Part shown: piece by piece, positions 45,201-56,193 of the stretch
Position numbering within the stretch: the first letter of the stretch is position 1
Layout of the letters: the number at the start of each line of letters is the position of its first letter
Origin: Gaertneriomyces semiglobifer
Taxonomy: Eukaryota > Chytridiomycota > Chytridiomycetes > Spizellomycetales > Spizellomycetaceae
Assembly (NCBI GenBank): GCA_025558075.1
Contig: JAHLKF010000009.1
Coordinates: 496,001-560,000, forward strand
DNA length: 64,000 nt
Direction of reading: 5' to 3'
The notes under the pieces: model-generated
Databases searched by the model: none
Seen by the model: the letters and a program-made list of their open reading frames with translations, nothing else
Told to the model about the DNA's origin: nothing
Translations under genes and position numbers: made by a program

Positions 45201-47888
45201 TCCTTTCCAAAGAACAGGAAGCACATTCCCCCCGATCACCTTTATCTTCTTTACTCACCTTATCGAGCATCACGCCGAGCGTTCATCGGCTCCCTCGGTT
45301 GAGTCCTCTTGTTTTTAGCGCGCTGCCGGCTTCTACGAAGCGCATTTGTGACAGAAAGATCACTGAGTTGGAAGAAACACTTGATGAATATCTTCAGGCC
45401 ACTCTCCTCAATTTTGGAGAAAATGCAGAAGAGGTCAACAAATCACAAAATGAATTTCTCACTACCGGTCTAAAGCTTTTGGCTCTACGTCGAACATTCC
45501 TCCGACGGGTCGTTCCCGAAGGCATCGTGAATACCGAGGAGCAACGGACCGAGTTCTTCAGCAAGTATAAAATGCGAATTCTGGTTCCGTCCGTACGGTA
45601 CTACCATAAACTCGGGGCAAAAGGAAATGCGAGTGTACCGCTTCTGCTTGGTGATGATATGGTTACAGCTGCTGTGGATTTTGATTTCAATCGCATAGCT
45701 CAAGCGGCATTTGATAAATGCCAGCTGATAGTGTTACAGAACGAGCTGATGCGAGAACACACCGCAAATTTGATTCGAGAGGCGAGAGCATTGCATGCTC
45801 GACTGACAGATGAGCGTAGCGGGCGGCTTTTCAAAGTTTATGATGCCATGAACGTTCCAAGCTCTACAGGTGAAAGATCTTTTGGGTTTAGGCTAGCCGA
45901 AGAAGACTACGTCGCGAAAACAACGATGATGAATGACTTCACAAAGGATTTGATGAAGTCTAATGCCATTTTCGTAAGGCCGTAAAGATTGCCGTTCTCA
46001 TGTTAAGCCTTCGTTAACCTATGGATTAGCTCAAGGAAATTCAGGAAGCGCAGAAGCCTAGCAACAAAGGCCCACGACCAACTTTTGATGATCCCCGCTT
46101 CTTCGCTTGTACGAAAGATATGCTTAGCCAAGCTATTATCCGCCTGGCGCATTCCATGGTCAAGTGGCAGCAGAAGCGACGCGGCGAGCAAGAACATTTC
46201 ATGGGCACGCTAACTACGCGGCTTCTTGAGATGTTGCAGATGAATGAGCGACTCATCCAATTTTTGGCGCACGAGAAGACTGAACTGATGCAGAACTATC
46301 AACGCGATGTCAGGATTCACGCATTCCACTTGACTCTGCCAATTCAAGCCGAGCTCGCTCAAGTATCGACCCAACTACAAGCGGTTTTAACACAGCGGCA
46401 TTCGAATGAACGACAGATCAGACACCGCATCCTGGACGAATACGATGACTTAGTGCATGAATTAGTTATGGAAATCAATGTCCTCCGAAATCGATTCAGT
46501 GAGTACAGGATCAACACTTTTCAAGAGGTCATGAATATTATGAGTGAAGCCAAAAAGGAAGAACTGAGAGTGGTCGTAAAAAATAAAGAAATGCCGGAGG
46601 ATATGAGAGAAAGCGCAAAGTGGATGATTAGCCATGAAGAACAGGCAGAGCTGTTACGCCAGGAGAATCATGAACTCAAAATGACGGTACATGTTATTTT
46701 GTGAGCACGGCGCAGCAAACGTTCACATGGCGTGCTAAATGACCTCCTTCCCGATAGTTGTTAAAGCTTCGTTCCATGTACGTCATAAAAGAGCAATCAC
46801 TACGATCTATGTATGAGAAAAAGGTGCTCCAGTGGCTCCGCGGTGCCATCGTTTAAACTCGCTAATGCAAGTATTCTTAGACAAGGAAGCTTACTGAATC
46901 GACCAAAACTGCGGAAGAAAAGCTATGGGAGTCATATCGCGAAGCTGAAGCGCGTGAACGCACGCTGCGAAGGCACATTGCGAAGTTGCAGAAAACATTA
47001 TCCCAGAAGGAGTCGGAATTGGACTCTATTCACCGGCAAGTTCAAAGTGAGCATAGTCGTCCACCGCCACGAGGGTTGAAAACTCCCCCGGACGCATCAG
47101 CAAAGGTTGCCGCACTTCAACAAAAGCTGTCACATTACGAGAGCCTGCATGTTGATAATATCATGGCCGAGCTTGCTGAGAAGACGCGCCTTGTTGAGGT
47201 GTTGATGGCACAACGTGGCGAATTTGGTGCTGGTGGGCTCGCTGGAGATGATCCCTCGCCCCGCCCGAAGACGTCTACTGGCGTTCCAGCCCGACGAAAG
47301 CTACGTACAGCAAGTGCTCGCCTTTCCAAACCGCCGATGGTTATCAAAACCATTTTACCTCGACGAAAGGGCCTGGGTCCGTACAGTGACTATTCCCACC
47401 CGTCTCCAGACGACCAGCCACGCCAGATGGATATCGTGCAAATGCTACAACTAGAGAACTCTAGTTTAAGAGAAAAATTACGCCAGTACGAGCGTGAACG
47501 CGAAGTCGGCGTTGGTCAAAGCCTCCAAAATAGTACGAGAAAAAGCGTGGGCTGGAATGATCAACAAGTTGCGGCACGCCCTCTTGTTGGTCTGGAAAGT
47601 GACCAGAGCGATAACGAGAAGGACCGACCAAGTGGTTCAGCCAAGTCTTATCGAGCGGTGCCCAAATTTGTTGACGCTAAGCCGCAAACTGCAGTGCGCG
47701 AAAGCTCGCGAGATAATGACATCGTCATACCTAGTGGTGAGTTAGGGGGACCAAGAAACGAACTAGCAACAGCCTTTCAGTGCGGATAACCCCAATATTT
47801 TCTAGTCTTGCGAACACCAAACACGTCCCGTCCAAGTAGTAGCCAGCCACAACTGCGACCGCTAACCAGGCCTCGGACAAGTCATTGA
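39252..47888 (+). CDS. Giant coiled-coil protein, 22 exons, ~2475 aa (possibly CCDC162/DUF4549-like, cilium-associated)
   Basis: Starting at the ATG at 39252 (MSGRRPSALGRLSVTAGAAA), 22 exons join without a frame conflict: 39252-39638, 39698-39833, 39898-40337, 40394-40506, 40559-40626, 40685-40936, 40992-41912, 41950-42147, 42201-42310, 42372-42485, 42536-42791, 42866-43104, 43169-43460, 43517-43641, 43693-44625, 44689-44866, 44920-45107, 45158-45973, 46030-46686, 46758-46823, 46881-47736 and 47806-47888. The protein is mostly helical and charged, with an Arg/Glu-rich coiled coil near the C-terminus (KLWESYREAEARERTLRRH) and no membrane helix. Size and helical layout recall the CCDC162 family of ciliated organisms, which I infer from memory and not from a search. 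A flagellar role would suit a zoosporic fungus. Intron 7 is only 37 nt. Confidence 0.8.
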
Positions 47889-48350
47889 ACATAATTGTAT
47901 ATAGCTTGGGAGCACTTATAATTCTCAGTCACTGTATCTCTGATGCATGCGTCCCGCAAACCAGATGCCAGAACTAAGGTCTCCGCGTTCTAGTTTTACA
48001 TACCGAGGTCGCATTTCTGAGAGTCCTTCAGTTCATCACCCGTTCAAGCCAGGCCCGGTCTTCTTCCTCGCGCCCTTCTTCAAGGCGTCACTGCAAATGC
48101 TGGTACACGATGTCTGCATTCGGCAGCTCCACCCCGACTTGCTTCAAGACGCTTAATGATGAGGTCATGAGCATCTTCTCCTGGGTGTTGGCCACAATCA
48201 TTTTTTCCTTATATGAACTACATACGGAACACCGACAAACTATACGAATCCATGAAAGAAAACCTACACCGAAGTGACGAAATACAGGGAACTACAAGAA
48301 ACCAATGGTCTCGGCTCGGCGCCGCAAGAACTTGCGAAAGCGCCAGGGAA

Positions 48351-50079
48351 CTACGACCCCTTTGCAAACTCCGCATTCCAAGATTCAATGAACGTTATCG
48401 CCTCTTGTTGGTGCAATTCCTCTTCAGAGCTCAGTGGCGACAATTCCATAGAGTCGGTGCTCACGCGCTTACGCTCCCGTTCCGTGTCTCGCGCGAGCTC
48501 GGTCCAAGCGAGTTCCAGAGCTTCCTGAATACGAACGGACACAGGGCTGTCGTCTTCGACGGTAAAACAGGGATTGCGAAACCGCCCGTAACACTTCCCA
48601 TGGGTGCCAGCACTGGAAGGTCGTGGGATCATGGCATCCTTGCGAATTGCTGACATGGCCACAGTGCAGCCAACGCAGCTACGCTTGGACACCGAGAGAA
48701 TGATACGCTTGTCGGGAAAGTTCTTAATGAAGTATCGAATGATGCTCATTTCTGCGTGCATCCGCAGCGTGACTGAGTCTGATCGGAATGATTTCATGCG
48801 ATCAAGGGTCGCTGCTCTGGTGAGAAAGTATTCCAGACCTTCGGTGGGCAATCTCGGGCACCCATCTTGACCGGTCTTGCTCAGATGCTCCTGCGCAATC
48901 TCAGTCCAACTGCGAACTGTGATTTTTCGACTGTTGGAGGGCACACCGATAACCCTAGTAGCGACTGGATGCTTTCGTTGTCGCAAAGTCAGCCGAGTGA
49001 TTGCATCGACGTAGCTACCAAGCTTTTCAACCCATTTCGCAATGTCAGCAAGACCTTCCATTTCCTTGAACGCCTTGAACACCACACTCGTACTTAAGGC
49101 GGCTGATGAGATACACAGCTTGCCGTGCAAGGCGCGGGTTCCCGATTGGGCGCTGCGGACGGTTGGCATGATCGAGTTCCAGAAACGGTCCCATGCTGCA
49201 AACGACCAAGTACGGTCAAACAAAGATGTTGCAATCCTATCCCACAATTTCACTGTACCTCTAACGAAGTCTTCCAATTTGGCGAGCATGACCTTCTTGT
49301 CTTTCTCTTCGGGCCAAGTTATTACCTTGTTTCTGATTTGGTCTTCGAACCCTTGCGCCAGCGTGTCCCACGACTGGAAACGATTGCGTTTGTGATTAAT
49401 GTGCTTATCAAGCTTTCTCCCGTTCCAATCTAAAACAAGCTCCAACATTTTATTTCTGCTGGCGCCATCATGTACCGCTTCAACAATTTTCTGCAGTCTC
49501 GCTGTCGCCTCGTTGAAATCTTCGTTTGCTGCGACATAGAGCATCAGTAAAGGTTTCGAATCATTGACCATGAGCCTGCTTGCGATGGCGACGACATCCA
49601 AACCAGCAATCAGTCGGCACAAAGCGTCTCCAGTACCGCGACGGCCAAGCTCATCTGTGCGTGTAAAGCCTTCCGTTTGAAGTGATTCGGTCGATCGCTT
49701 GGAAGAGTGAGTTTGACCAAGATTGTACGCCTCAAAAAAAAGCATTTGCTCGGCCAAACGCATTTCGATGTTCACTTCGAAACGGCGAAAGTTGCCACGC
49801 CGAATGGTGCACGCATAGCGACGCATTCGTAATGACTGGAGAAAACTGTTAAAAACTTCGTCTGTCTCATTCCGCTGGCAGAAGAAGGCAAGTCTCATTC
49901 CGCTGGCAGAAGAAGGCAGGCTGCGGGAATACCTTTCTCGTCGGCTTGTGGGTGCAACAGAGGATGTCAAAATCTTGGCGCCGCGAGAGATAGACGGATT
50001 CGTGGTGGTTTTCCAATTGCGACACGTAACTATGTCGGGTGCTTTTGTTCTTTTGGGAAAGCGGGAGTGTCCTTTGAGT
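48351..50079 (-). CDS. Deaminase-fold protein (fungal OTT_1508-type), N-terminus incomplete
   Basis: The main exon (49874-48351, 507 codons plus stop) has a long helical N-terminal region. Near the C-terminus it has zinc-deaminase motifs: LRMHAEMSIIRYFI (HAE at 48758-48750), then SVSKRSCVGCTVAM (CxxC at about 48677-48666), and a trailing HGKCY. HxE...SxxxCxxC is the signature of OTT_1508-like deaminases, a family common in fungi and derived from bacterial polymorphic toxin systems. An upstream exon (open 50079-49933) joins in phase 0 through a 58-nt GT-AG intron (49932-49875). It has no ATG, so at least one more 5' exon is missing. Substrate is unknown; nucleic-acid or nucleotide deamination is only the family expectation. 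The gene is convergent with the giant coiled-coil gene. Confidence 0.85.
49865..49920. repeat. 28-bp tandem duplication at an intron of the deaminase gene
   Basis: Two adjacent copies share TCTCATTCCGCTGGCAGAAG and following bases, at 49865 and 49893. The period of 28 is not a multiple of three. On the coding strand each copy contains TTCTTCTGCCAG, a good 3' splice acceptor. Confidence 0.9.
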
Positions 50080-50853
50080 TCACTAGCGCAGATAAAGGTG
50101 AGTGGTCAGCAGTCAGTGGTTGTTGGTAAGGCAACGTTGTGAATTCCGGTGTATTGCAAGTTCGTCTACACAAGATATGCAAAGAGTTGCAAAGCACTGT
50201 TCCGACAACACCATATAGACGAGGTCAGCTAAGAAAACAAAGCCAGCAGGTGGCAAGCATGCGGTACCCGCAGCGTATATTAAAGAATAAGGGCCACAAA
50301 GGAAACATCAGAGAAAGGCAGGGGGAGACGGAGCCAGAGTGTGTGATGGGCCGTATCTGGTTGGAATCCCAATCAATCGAACAGACCAGACGGCATATAC
50401 GCGAGATATTGACGGTGTCGATAGATCGATCACTTGTCAAAACCTGATCTCCTGATTCTCCTCGTAAAGCCGCAACCAATCCAGGTACCCGCCGATCTTT
50501 CCTCTCAATAATGATGCCGGTGTCCTCACGCGGATGATCATGATGACTGGCCTAAGCCAACAAATGGAAATCAGTGGGAAATTCAACCTTGGTGTGCATG
50601 ATGGCAGTGGGCTGACTTAGTAACACTGATATCTTCCGCTTTTTTGCTCTTCCTCTTGTCCAGGTGGCGGCCGCAGCTGGCACATAATTGTTGGCAAAAT
50701 TATGAAGTTGGGATTTCTGATCATTGTGCTACACGTCAAAATCCACCTTATATACGTACCCCGTCATCATGTCTTTTTGACAGCTTTCGCAAAGGCTGGG
50801 GAATTGACAGCTACATTTAATTCAGAGACAGCGTTTGCAATATATGCGGCAGA
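50080..50853. other. Intergenic region
   Basis: This is presumed 5' sequence of the deaminase gene and of the plus-strand ORF at 50854. It must contain the missing deaminase 5' exon if that gene is intact. Nothing else is recognised. Confidence 0.4.
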
Positions 50854-51378
50854 ATGATTTCCGACTACACTTACCCTCTCCAAGCACCTCTCCTTCCAAT
50901 CTTGCCTCCCACACAGGAGGACATGGCTGCCCACCCGGGCGCCGTTGTCAGCTTGAGAACTTGTGTCGTCGGCATGACTGGTCCCTTCACCGAACCCCAC
51001 CACAGGGCATCAAACCAATCGCCTTCGATAAACAATCGAGCGCCCACGCCCTTGTCTGCTTTGGATACACTTGTTGCTGCCATTACGACACGAGTGCAAA
51101 GCCAGGCCTACGATGACAGGCCGATAATCATTGCGCGACGAGGCTTCCAACGAACACCGCATTGCGACCTCAGTGCCCTCTTTGGGCAAAGCATCCTGCG
51201 GAAGCAAGAGAAAAAGCGCCAAGGAAGAAATAAGTCACACATGACCACGACAGGAATATATTTGGAATTGGGTCGAGGGGCGAGGGCGCGGGCTTTCAAA
51301 GAAATGCTGCTGGAAGGCTTCGTTCATCCGAGTATCAGCCGCACGTCCCGGATTGAGGAGCTGCAATCGTTTCCTTGA
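50854..51378 (+). CDS. Hypothetical protein, 174 aa
   Basis: A single open frame from ATG at 50854 (MISDYTYPLQAPLLPILPPT) to the stop at 51378. The middle is Ser/Ala-rich, with a basic block (RKQEKKRQGRNKSH) and an orderly C-terminus (YLELGRGARARAFKEML, EGFVHPSISR). Long frames on the other strand overlap it, but this one is the longest with an ATG and a plausible gradient of composition. No family is recognised. Confidence 0.5.
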   Translation: MISDYTYPLQAPLLPILPPTQEDMAAHPGAVVSLRTCVVGMTGPFTEPHHRASNQSPSINNRAPTPLSALDTLVAAITTRVQSQAYDDRPIIIARRGFQRTPHCDLSALFGQSILRKQEKKRQGRNKSHMTTTGIYLELGRGARARAFKEMLLEGFVHPSISRTSRIEELQSFP

Positions 51379-52097
51379 AGATGAGTGTAGGTTTGTGTAA
51401 ATAGCTATATATATGAAGGATACGGCTCTGCGAATGGTGAGTGGGAAAAAGCGGTTAGCGTGGTGAAGGACCCAATGTGCGCTGCTGTGGTGCAGTGGTT
51501 TGTGAGTTTGATTTACTCTTTTTACTAGATGGATGTGGAAATTGCTACATGGACTGGTTTGTCCGGACTAAGCAATATAAACGGCTACTCTGCTTTCCCC
51601 CTCTTAGGGTTAAGGTTAATTTCTTCGCTTTCGCTGCATCCGGGCGACCGAACACAGGACACGAAGCCATCTGAACCTCTCGCAGACCTACAACAGCTGA
51701 ACATCCAATAGTAGTTTCGAGACTTCTGGTAGAGCAATCAACCCAAACTTTGATTCTGAGATCACTCGTCTATCCCATTTCTGCTGTAACTGATCGGAAG
51801 CCTTGATCGTCGAAGACCATCGTAAACACGATATAGATGCAGATGCAATTATAGGTCCCTCGCCATTCCAGCACCCCTGGCGCCTGCCATAATTTCAAGT
51901 CAACGTTACTAAAACGTAAGGATGCTGTTCTGCATAAACCAGTACCAAGTCCCACGAAACGGATGATATCGCCGTACGTTTCGTTGTCGGCCGTGCTGCC
52001 TCTTAGAGTGGTCGCGTGTGGAAAGAAGTTCTGATCAAGGTCATGAATTTATTTGAGGCAGTAGACTACAGCGCTGGTATGACGCAGGACCACAAAT
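51379..52097. other. Intergenic, nothing recognised
   Basis: Only short overlapping frames occur here. It lies between a plus-strand and a minus-strand gene and is presumably their 3' flanks. Confidence 0.45.
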
Positions 52098-52742
52098 TTA
52101 GTGCAAACTCGGGCCGTTCCTTTCATTTAGAAAGACCAGTGTTTGTTCCTCAATATCTTCTCTTGACAGCTCGCAAAGCACACCATCTCTGAGTACCAGT
52201 CCACCGACCTCACCCCCTGCTCTCTCCAGTATTTCCTCATCTATTTGCAGCGGTGGTCCATGCTTTCCTTCGTGATCGCCAGCGTCATGGATGCTCAGAA
52301 TGCTCCCCGTACGCGAGTGAAGTCGTGATTTCGACCCGCTACGTGATGATGCCAACGAGTCAAACTTGTGACGCTCGCTATGAACGCTGGCATCATTCGT
52401 TCCAGGTGGTGCATGAGCAAGGCTTTGAAGGCGTTTCTCAAGTAGTTCCGCGGAACTGTTCGGCGGAAGACTACGCTCTTTTCGGTCTAACTTCGCAATC
52501 TCCTCCGTGGATCCGAAAAAGGCTCCATGTATAACACTCTTTCTGATGGACCCGGTATGCTTCGTAGCTGACGCTGGTTTGTGGTCACGTTTGGCGTCGT
52601 GCTGTTGTTCTTTAGGTAGCGGCGGGCTAGGAAGCGATGGAATCGGCGTCCCGGTAAACGGTCCATGCCGATAGTCGACACCCGTCTCGACTTTTTCCAA
52701 AGTGGGCTTTTGCGTCTCTGCAGGATGTTTCTTATGGAACAT
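52098..52742 (-). CDS. Hypothetical hydrophilic protein, 214 aa
   Basis: The ATG at 52742 gives MFHKKHPAETQKPTLEKVE, and the frame runs to 52098 as one exon. The protein is rich in Ser, Pro, His and charged residues, with a Pro-rich stretch (PIPSLPSPPLPKEQQ) and a Ser/Arg region (SSRSGSKSRLHSRTGS) that would suit phosphorylation. The last ~50 residues look more ordered (IDEEILERAGGEVGGLVLRD). There is no transmembrane helix and no recognised domain. Confidence 0.65.
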   Translation of the reverse strand: MFHKKHPAETQKPTLEKVETGVDYRHGPFTGTPIPSLPSPPLPKEQQHDAKRDHKPASATKHTGSIRKSVIHGAFFGSTEEIAKLDRKERSLPPNSSAELLEKRLQSLAHAPPGTNDASVHSERHKFDSLASSRSGSKSRLHSRTGSILSIHDAGDHEGKHGPPLQIDEEILERAGGEVGGLVLRDGVLCELSREDIEEQTLVFLNERNGPSLH

Positions 52743-52970
52743 TTATGCTAGTCCCTAATATGTTACCCTTAGTGGTGATAGAAAGGCACTGTCCTGACAC
52801 CACGCTTTGGTTGCGCGCTCTACGGGCGGGATGACATAATACTGATTACATAACCCCGCTTCGCGCATCAGTTAAAACGGGTGGCTGCCAGGACAAAAGT
52901 AACTCAGACTCTTAATGATACCAGAGTTACTTTTACAAGCTTTTCTAAAGTGCTCTAACTAAGGGACGGA

Positions 52971-54025
52971 TCACGTGAGCGTGCCCTTGTCACCAGATTC
53001 TGCTGGCACAGGTGTTCTTTTCATCGTGCTGCCATTCTTTTCACGACTGCTAGCATCACCTCCTGATGGTCCTCTGGTCCGGTTCTCGTTCAACCGTTGT
53101 AAGAGATACACTGAATAAAGTAGTGATGCATTCTGCAGTGGAGCACCTAAAGTCGAAAGTCGACCAAAAGATTTTCCGGTGGAACTTGCAAAGTTATAGG
53201 AAATGGCGAGGAAAAAATCCGAAATGATGGTGAGAGCTGCAGATAACACTATGTTTAGCGACGCAGTGAAAGAGCGCACAAATGCAAACGCAGCCTACCG
53301 GATGCAATAATGCAGTTCCTGCTGAAAGTCTGTGCCTCGTGTGCACTGACGCCTTCCTGCCTTTGGAGCACTACCGTTTGTTTGTAGCAGAGGTGGATCA
53401 AGAGGACACTGACGGAGCAGTCAACTATACCGGCGTAAATGTACCATATCGTCAAAGGCCACGTGTATGAGGTTACTCCACCCGCAAACATGGCTATCAA
53501 CGCAATGAACAGTATCAGTCCAAGTATCAAATTGACGATTTGGATCTTCTTTGTAATTTTGCGACTACGGTTCAATACGACAAGAACGAAGTCGATGCGG
53601 ACTCCCTCCATGTACACCAGTATTGTAGGCATTAGGAAGAGAATGAACTTCGCCGCATGGCCCGCGTTGGCTTTTCCCCAAAACTGATAGTACGTTGCAT
53701 TGCCGATCTGATCCCCAATAGTTGCCAGAAACATAACGAACGGCGTGACAGTCATCAGTATATTGTATTGCGTTCGTCGTCTTCGAAACAATGCGTGAAT
53801 CGCAAATATTAGGCAAGCGGCGGATATGGCCATAGCCAATGTTGAAAAGACAAAATTTAAAGCCTGGAGGTTCACCCCACTGCATGCTTTGTAGGGAGTG
53901 TCAAAGCGGGCTAAAGAGCCGGAATATTGAACGACATAGTGCGTAGAGTTGTACGGTATCCAGGAGCAATGAGGATCGTCGACTGTTGACGCCCAGCTCT
54001 TTGTAGAGAAGTATTGCTCGTCCAT
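52971..54025 (-). CDS. Seven-helix membrane protein (GPCR-like topology), 334 aa
   Basis: The ATG at 54025 (MDEQYFSTKSWASTVDDPH) opens exon 1 (54025-53299). A 50-nt intron (GTAGGC...CATAG, with CTAAAC near its 3' end) joins exon 2 (53248-52971) in phase. A short N-terminal ectodomain with one NST site precedes about seven hydrophobic helices, including TLAMAISAACLIFAIHALF, NLILGLILFIALIAMFAGG and VLSAALTIISDFFLAISY, the last spanning the splice junction. A Ser/Arg-rich tail follows. Ectodomain end and helix 1 resemble the protein at 24793-26119, and both have a Lys-Gln dipeptide in the loop after helix 5. I take them as members of one family. The ligand is unknown. Confidence 0.8.
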
Positions 54026-54254
54026 GGCTACTTCAACCTCGTTGACACAGGGCTGTTGCGGGACTTGGTCGATCCCCTAATCCCTTCGATCATACCCTTC
54101 CCTTTTTATGTTCAAAATCGGACGAGCAAGGTGGGCTATTTTTAGGGATACTGTTGACCTCTGCACAGTGCGCATTGTAAGGCATTCAACGGCATCGATG
54201 ATGAAAATCAACACTAAACTAACAGTCTGTGTCTACGCCAAAGCTATGATAATA

Positions 54255-55293
54255 CTAGGAATGTTTCTGCGCAACCCACGCCTTCAGAGAATCGCCTCCG
54301 AAAACCATACATACCGTGAGATAAATACCTAAGCCTATACGTGGCGTCACGCCACGGTAGAACCCTAAGAATCCATTCCTTTGCCATATGTACTTCGCGG
54401 TTCCCACGAGACCTAGATTTGTCGGTCTAGCAGGATCTTTCAGCTGACTCTGCATTTCGACGCGAATCACTTCTATGGGCTGATTCCAGCACGCCAAACC
54501 ACCACCAATGACACTTGCGAACAATCTTTCCCCTGTGCTCAACTGCATGTCTTTAGTCGAGTCGGGCCGGAAGTACCTTATCGCAGATTCAGTAAATCGT
54601 GCGATACCCAATCGGGATCCCCAGTTCGTCATCTGACGGACGGCTACAGCGGAAACTCCGCGGTTAAGCCCTGTTATTCCCTCACGTTTAAATATCTCTG
54701 CGGCGACTTGCAATGTGGAAGTGTTTGCACCGGCACCCTTATGTCGAGTGACTTCAACAGTTTTCATGAAAGTGCAAAACCCCATGGTCGTGTACGCTTG
54801 CGCAACACCGCCTCCCATGCCGCCTAAAACACCGGCAGCTGTCGCGCTCAATCCGCCCTTTTTGGCTACATGCTCTATTTCGCTGCTCGCGAAAAGCAGC
54901 ACAGCACCTTTTGTTGAGGCTTCGATCCATGCCCACTAGTAACCCTCAAAAAATCAGCAACGCCGTATAAAGCCAACCTCAACGCTTGTGAGCTCACCGG
55001 GATCAGGCCCTGGTAAAATCCTTTGATTCCACCTCGTTGATATGTTTTCTGCACACTTTGAAGAAGACCATCATTTCGGTTGGCAGCCATGTGCGTTTTG
55101 ACGACCTCGAAAGGCTGACCTAGAGTGGAGACCTCGAAGGTTTGGATTGCACCTCCAAGTGCAAGATTAACCCATGACACAGGCTTCTGCTCAGAATTAA
55201 ACGGCGTTTAGAAAAAGGATGTCACGAAACAACCCAACACGACGTAACGCTCACCTTGCCTGGCGTAGCCGCGATGGTTCCTTCCGCTGACAT
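54255..55293 (-). CDS. YHM2: Mitochondrial citrate/oxoglutarate carrier YHM2
   Basis: Exons 55293-55255, 55186-54998 and 54935-54255 are in phase and give 302 residues. The first exon encodes only MSAEGTIAATPGK. Sequence across the second junction, GLIPWAWIEASTKGAVLLF, and later TMGFCTFMKTVEVTRHK, VRQMTNWGSRLG, NQPIEVIRVEMQSQ and GVTPRIGLGIYLTV follow yeast Yhm2 closely. Like Yhm2 it lacks the standard PxD/ExxK/R signature in some repeats. In yeast the protein exchanges citrate for 2-oxoglutarate across the inner membrane and was also found associated with mitochondrial DNA. It supports NADPH shuttling. Introns are 68 and 62 nt. Confidence 0.96.
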
Positions 55294-56193
55294 TGTTTTC
55301 AACTATCTCTCTCCGCTGCCAGCTGCAAACAGTAAACCAACACTGCTCCTTTTTCAGATTTTATGAATTTTCGCCCATCGTTCGCGGGAAAGCGGAGATT
55401 TCCGGATTCAAGTTCCGGGCGATCCCGGCGTATGTCGCTTATATAATCGAGGTCCGACACCGCGTCCTGAGCTTCGCTGGGGAATTCGAAGCAGCGACGT
55501 GCTCTGCAACTATAATTCTCCTCCTCCTACTATACACACCTCCACACCTCCTCTATATCTAGGACCCTTGGTGGGTCGACTTGAAGGCGAGAGGCCCAAT
55601 ATCTTTTAATTTGATCTCCTTGCGGTTTTCAGTGAAACGACTCTTAGCGGAAGAAGGCCTGCGATGACGACTCAAAGAAATAACTGTTTTGCGAGGAATG
55701 AATTGTTCATTGTGATTTCAGGACAACAACAAGATCCCCACTGTCTGAATTCATGCAGTGTGCGCGATGAAAGAGCCTTTTCATGCCTTTGCTGTGAAAG
55801 GTGGCCCGTTACCCAAAGAGGAAACGCGTGAAGGACCTGTCAGATTCGAAAGTTTTGACAGCTGCGACAGGTGTCGAATTTAAAACATTTTCGATCCCTA
55901 TGGCTTTATGTCCGCAAAACCTTATGATGGGCCTACTCTGCGACTTTGACGCCACCCATAATTGGGTCGAAAGCCTGTGTGCTATATTGCATGACTCCTG
56001 TGAGGAGCTGGTTTTCCTGGACTCATCACTATACCTGACAGTAGCACGCTGGGAAAATTTGCATACAGCTTATGAGATTACGGGCGCAGTTGTAGAACTT
56101 GGCACCGTTAGCAACCATTGACGTGCCTGTCACTTGGCCTGTCAGTGGTCAGCCTGTCAGATCATTTGTCAAGGGTTCTTATCAACATAGAAC
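55294..56193. other. Divergent intergenic region with small open frames
   Basis: A plus-strand frame at 55801-56121 begins only with GTG and reads ARYPKRKRVKDLSDSKV. An overlapping short ATG frame (about 55767) ends within 40 codons. An exon of an unrecognised gene is possible, but nothing is decided. Confidence 0.4.
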
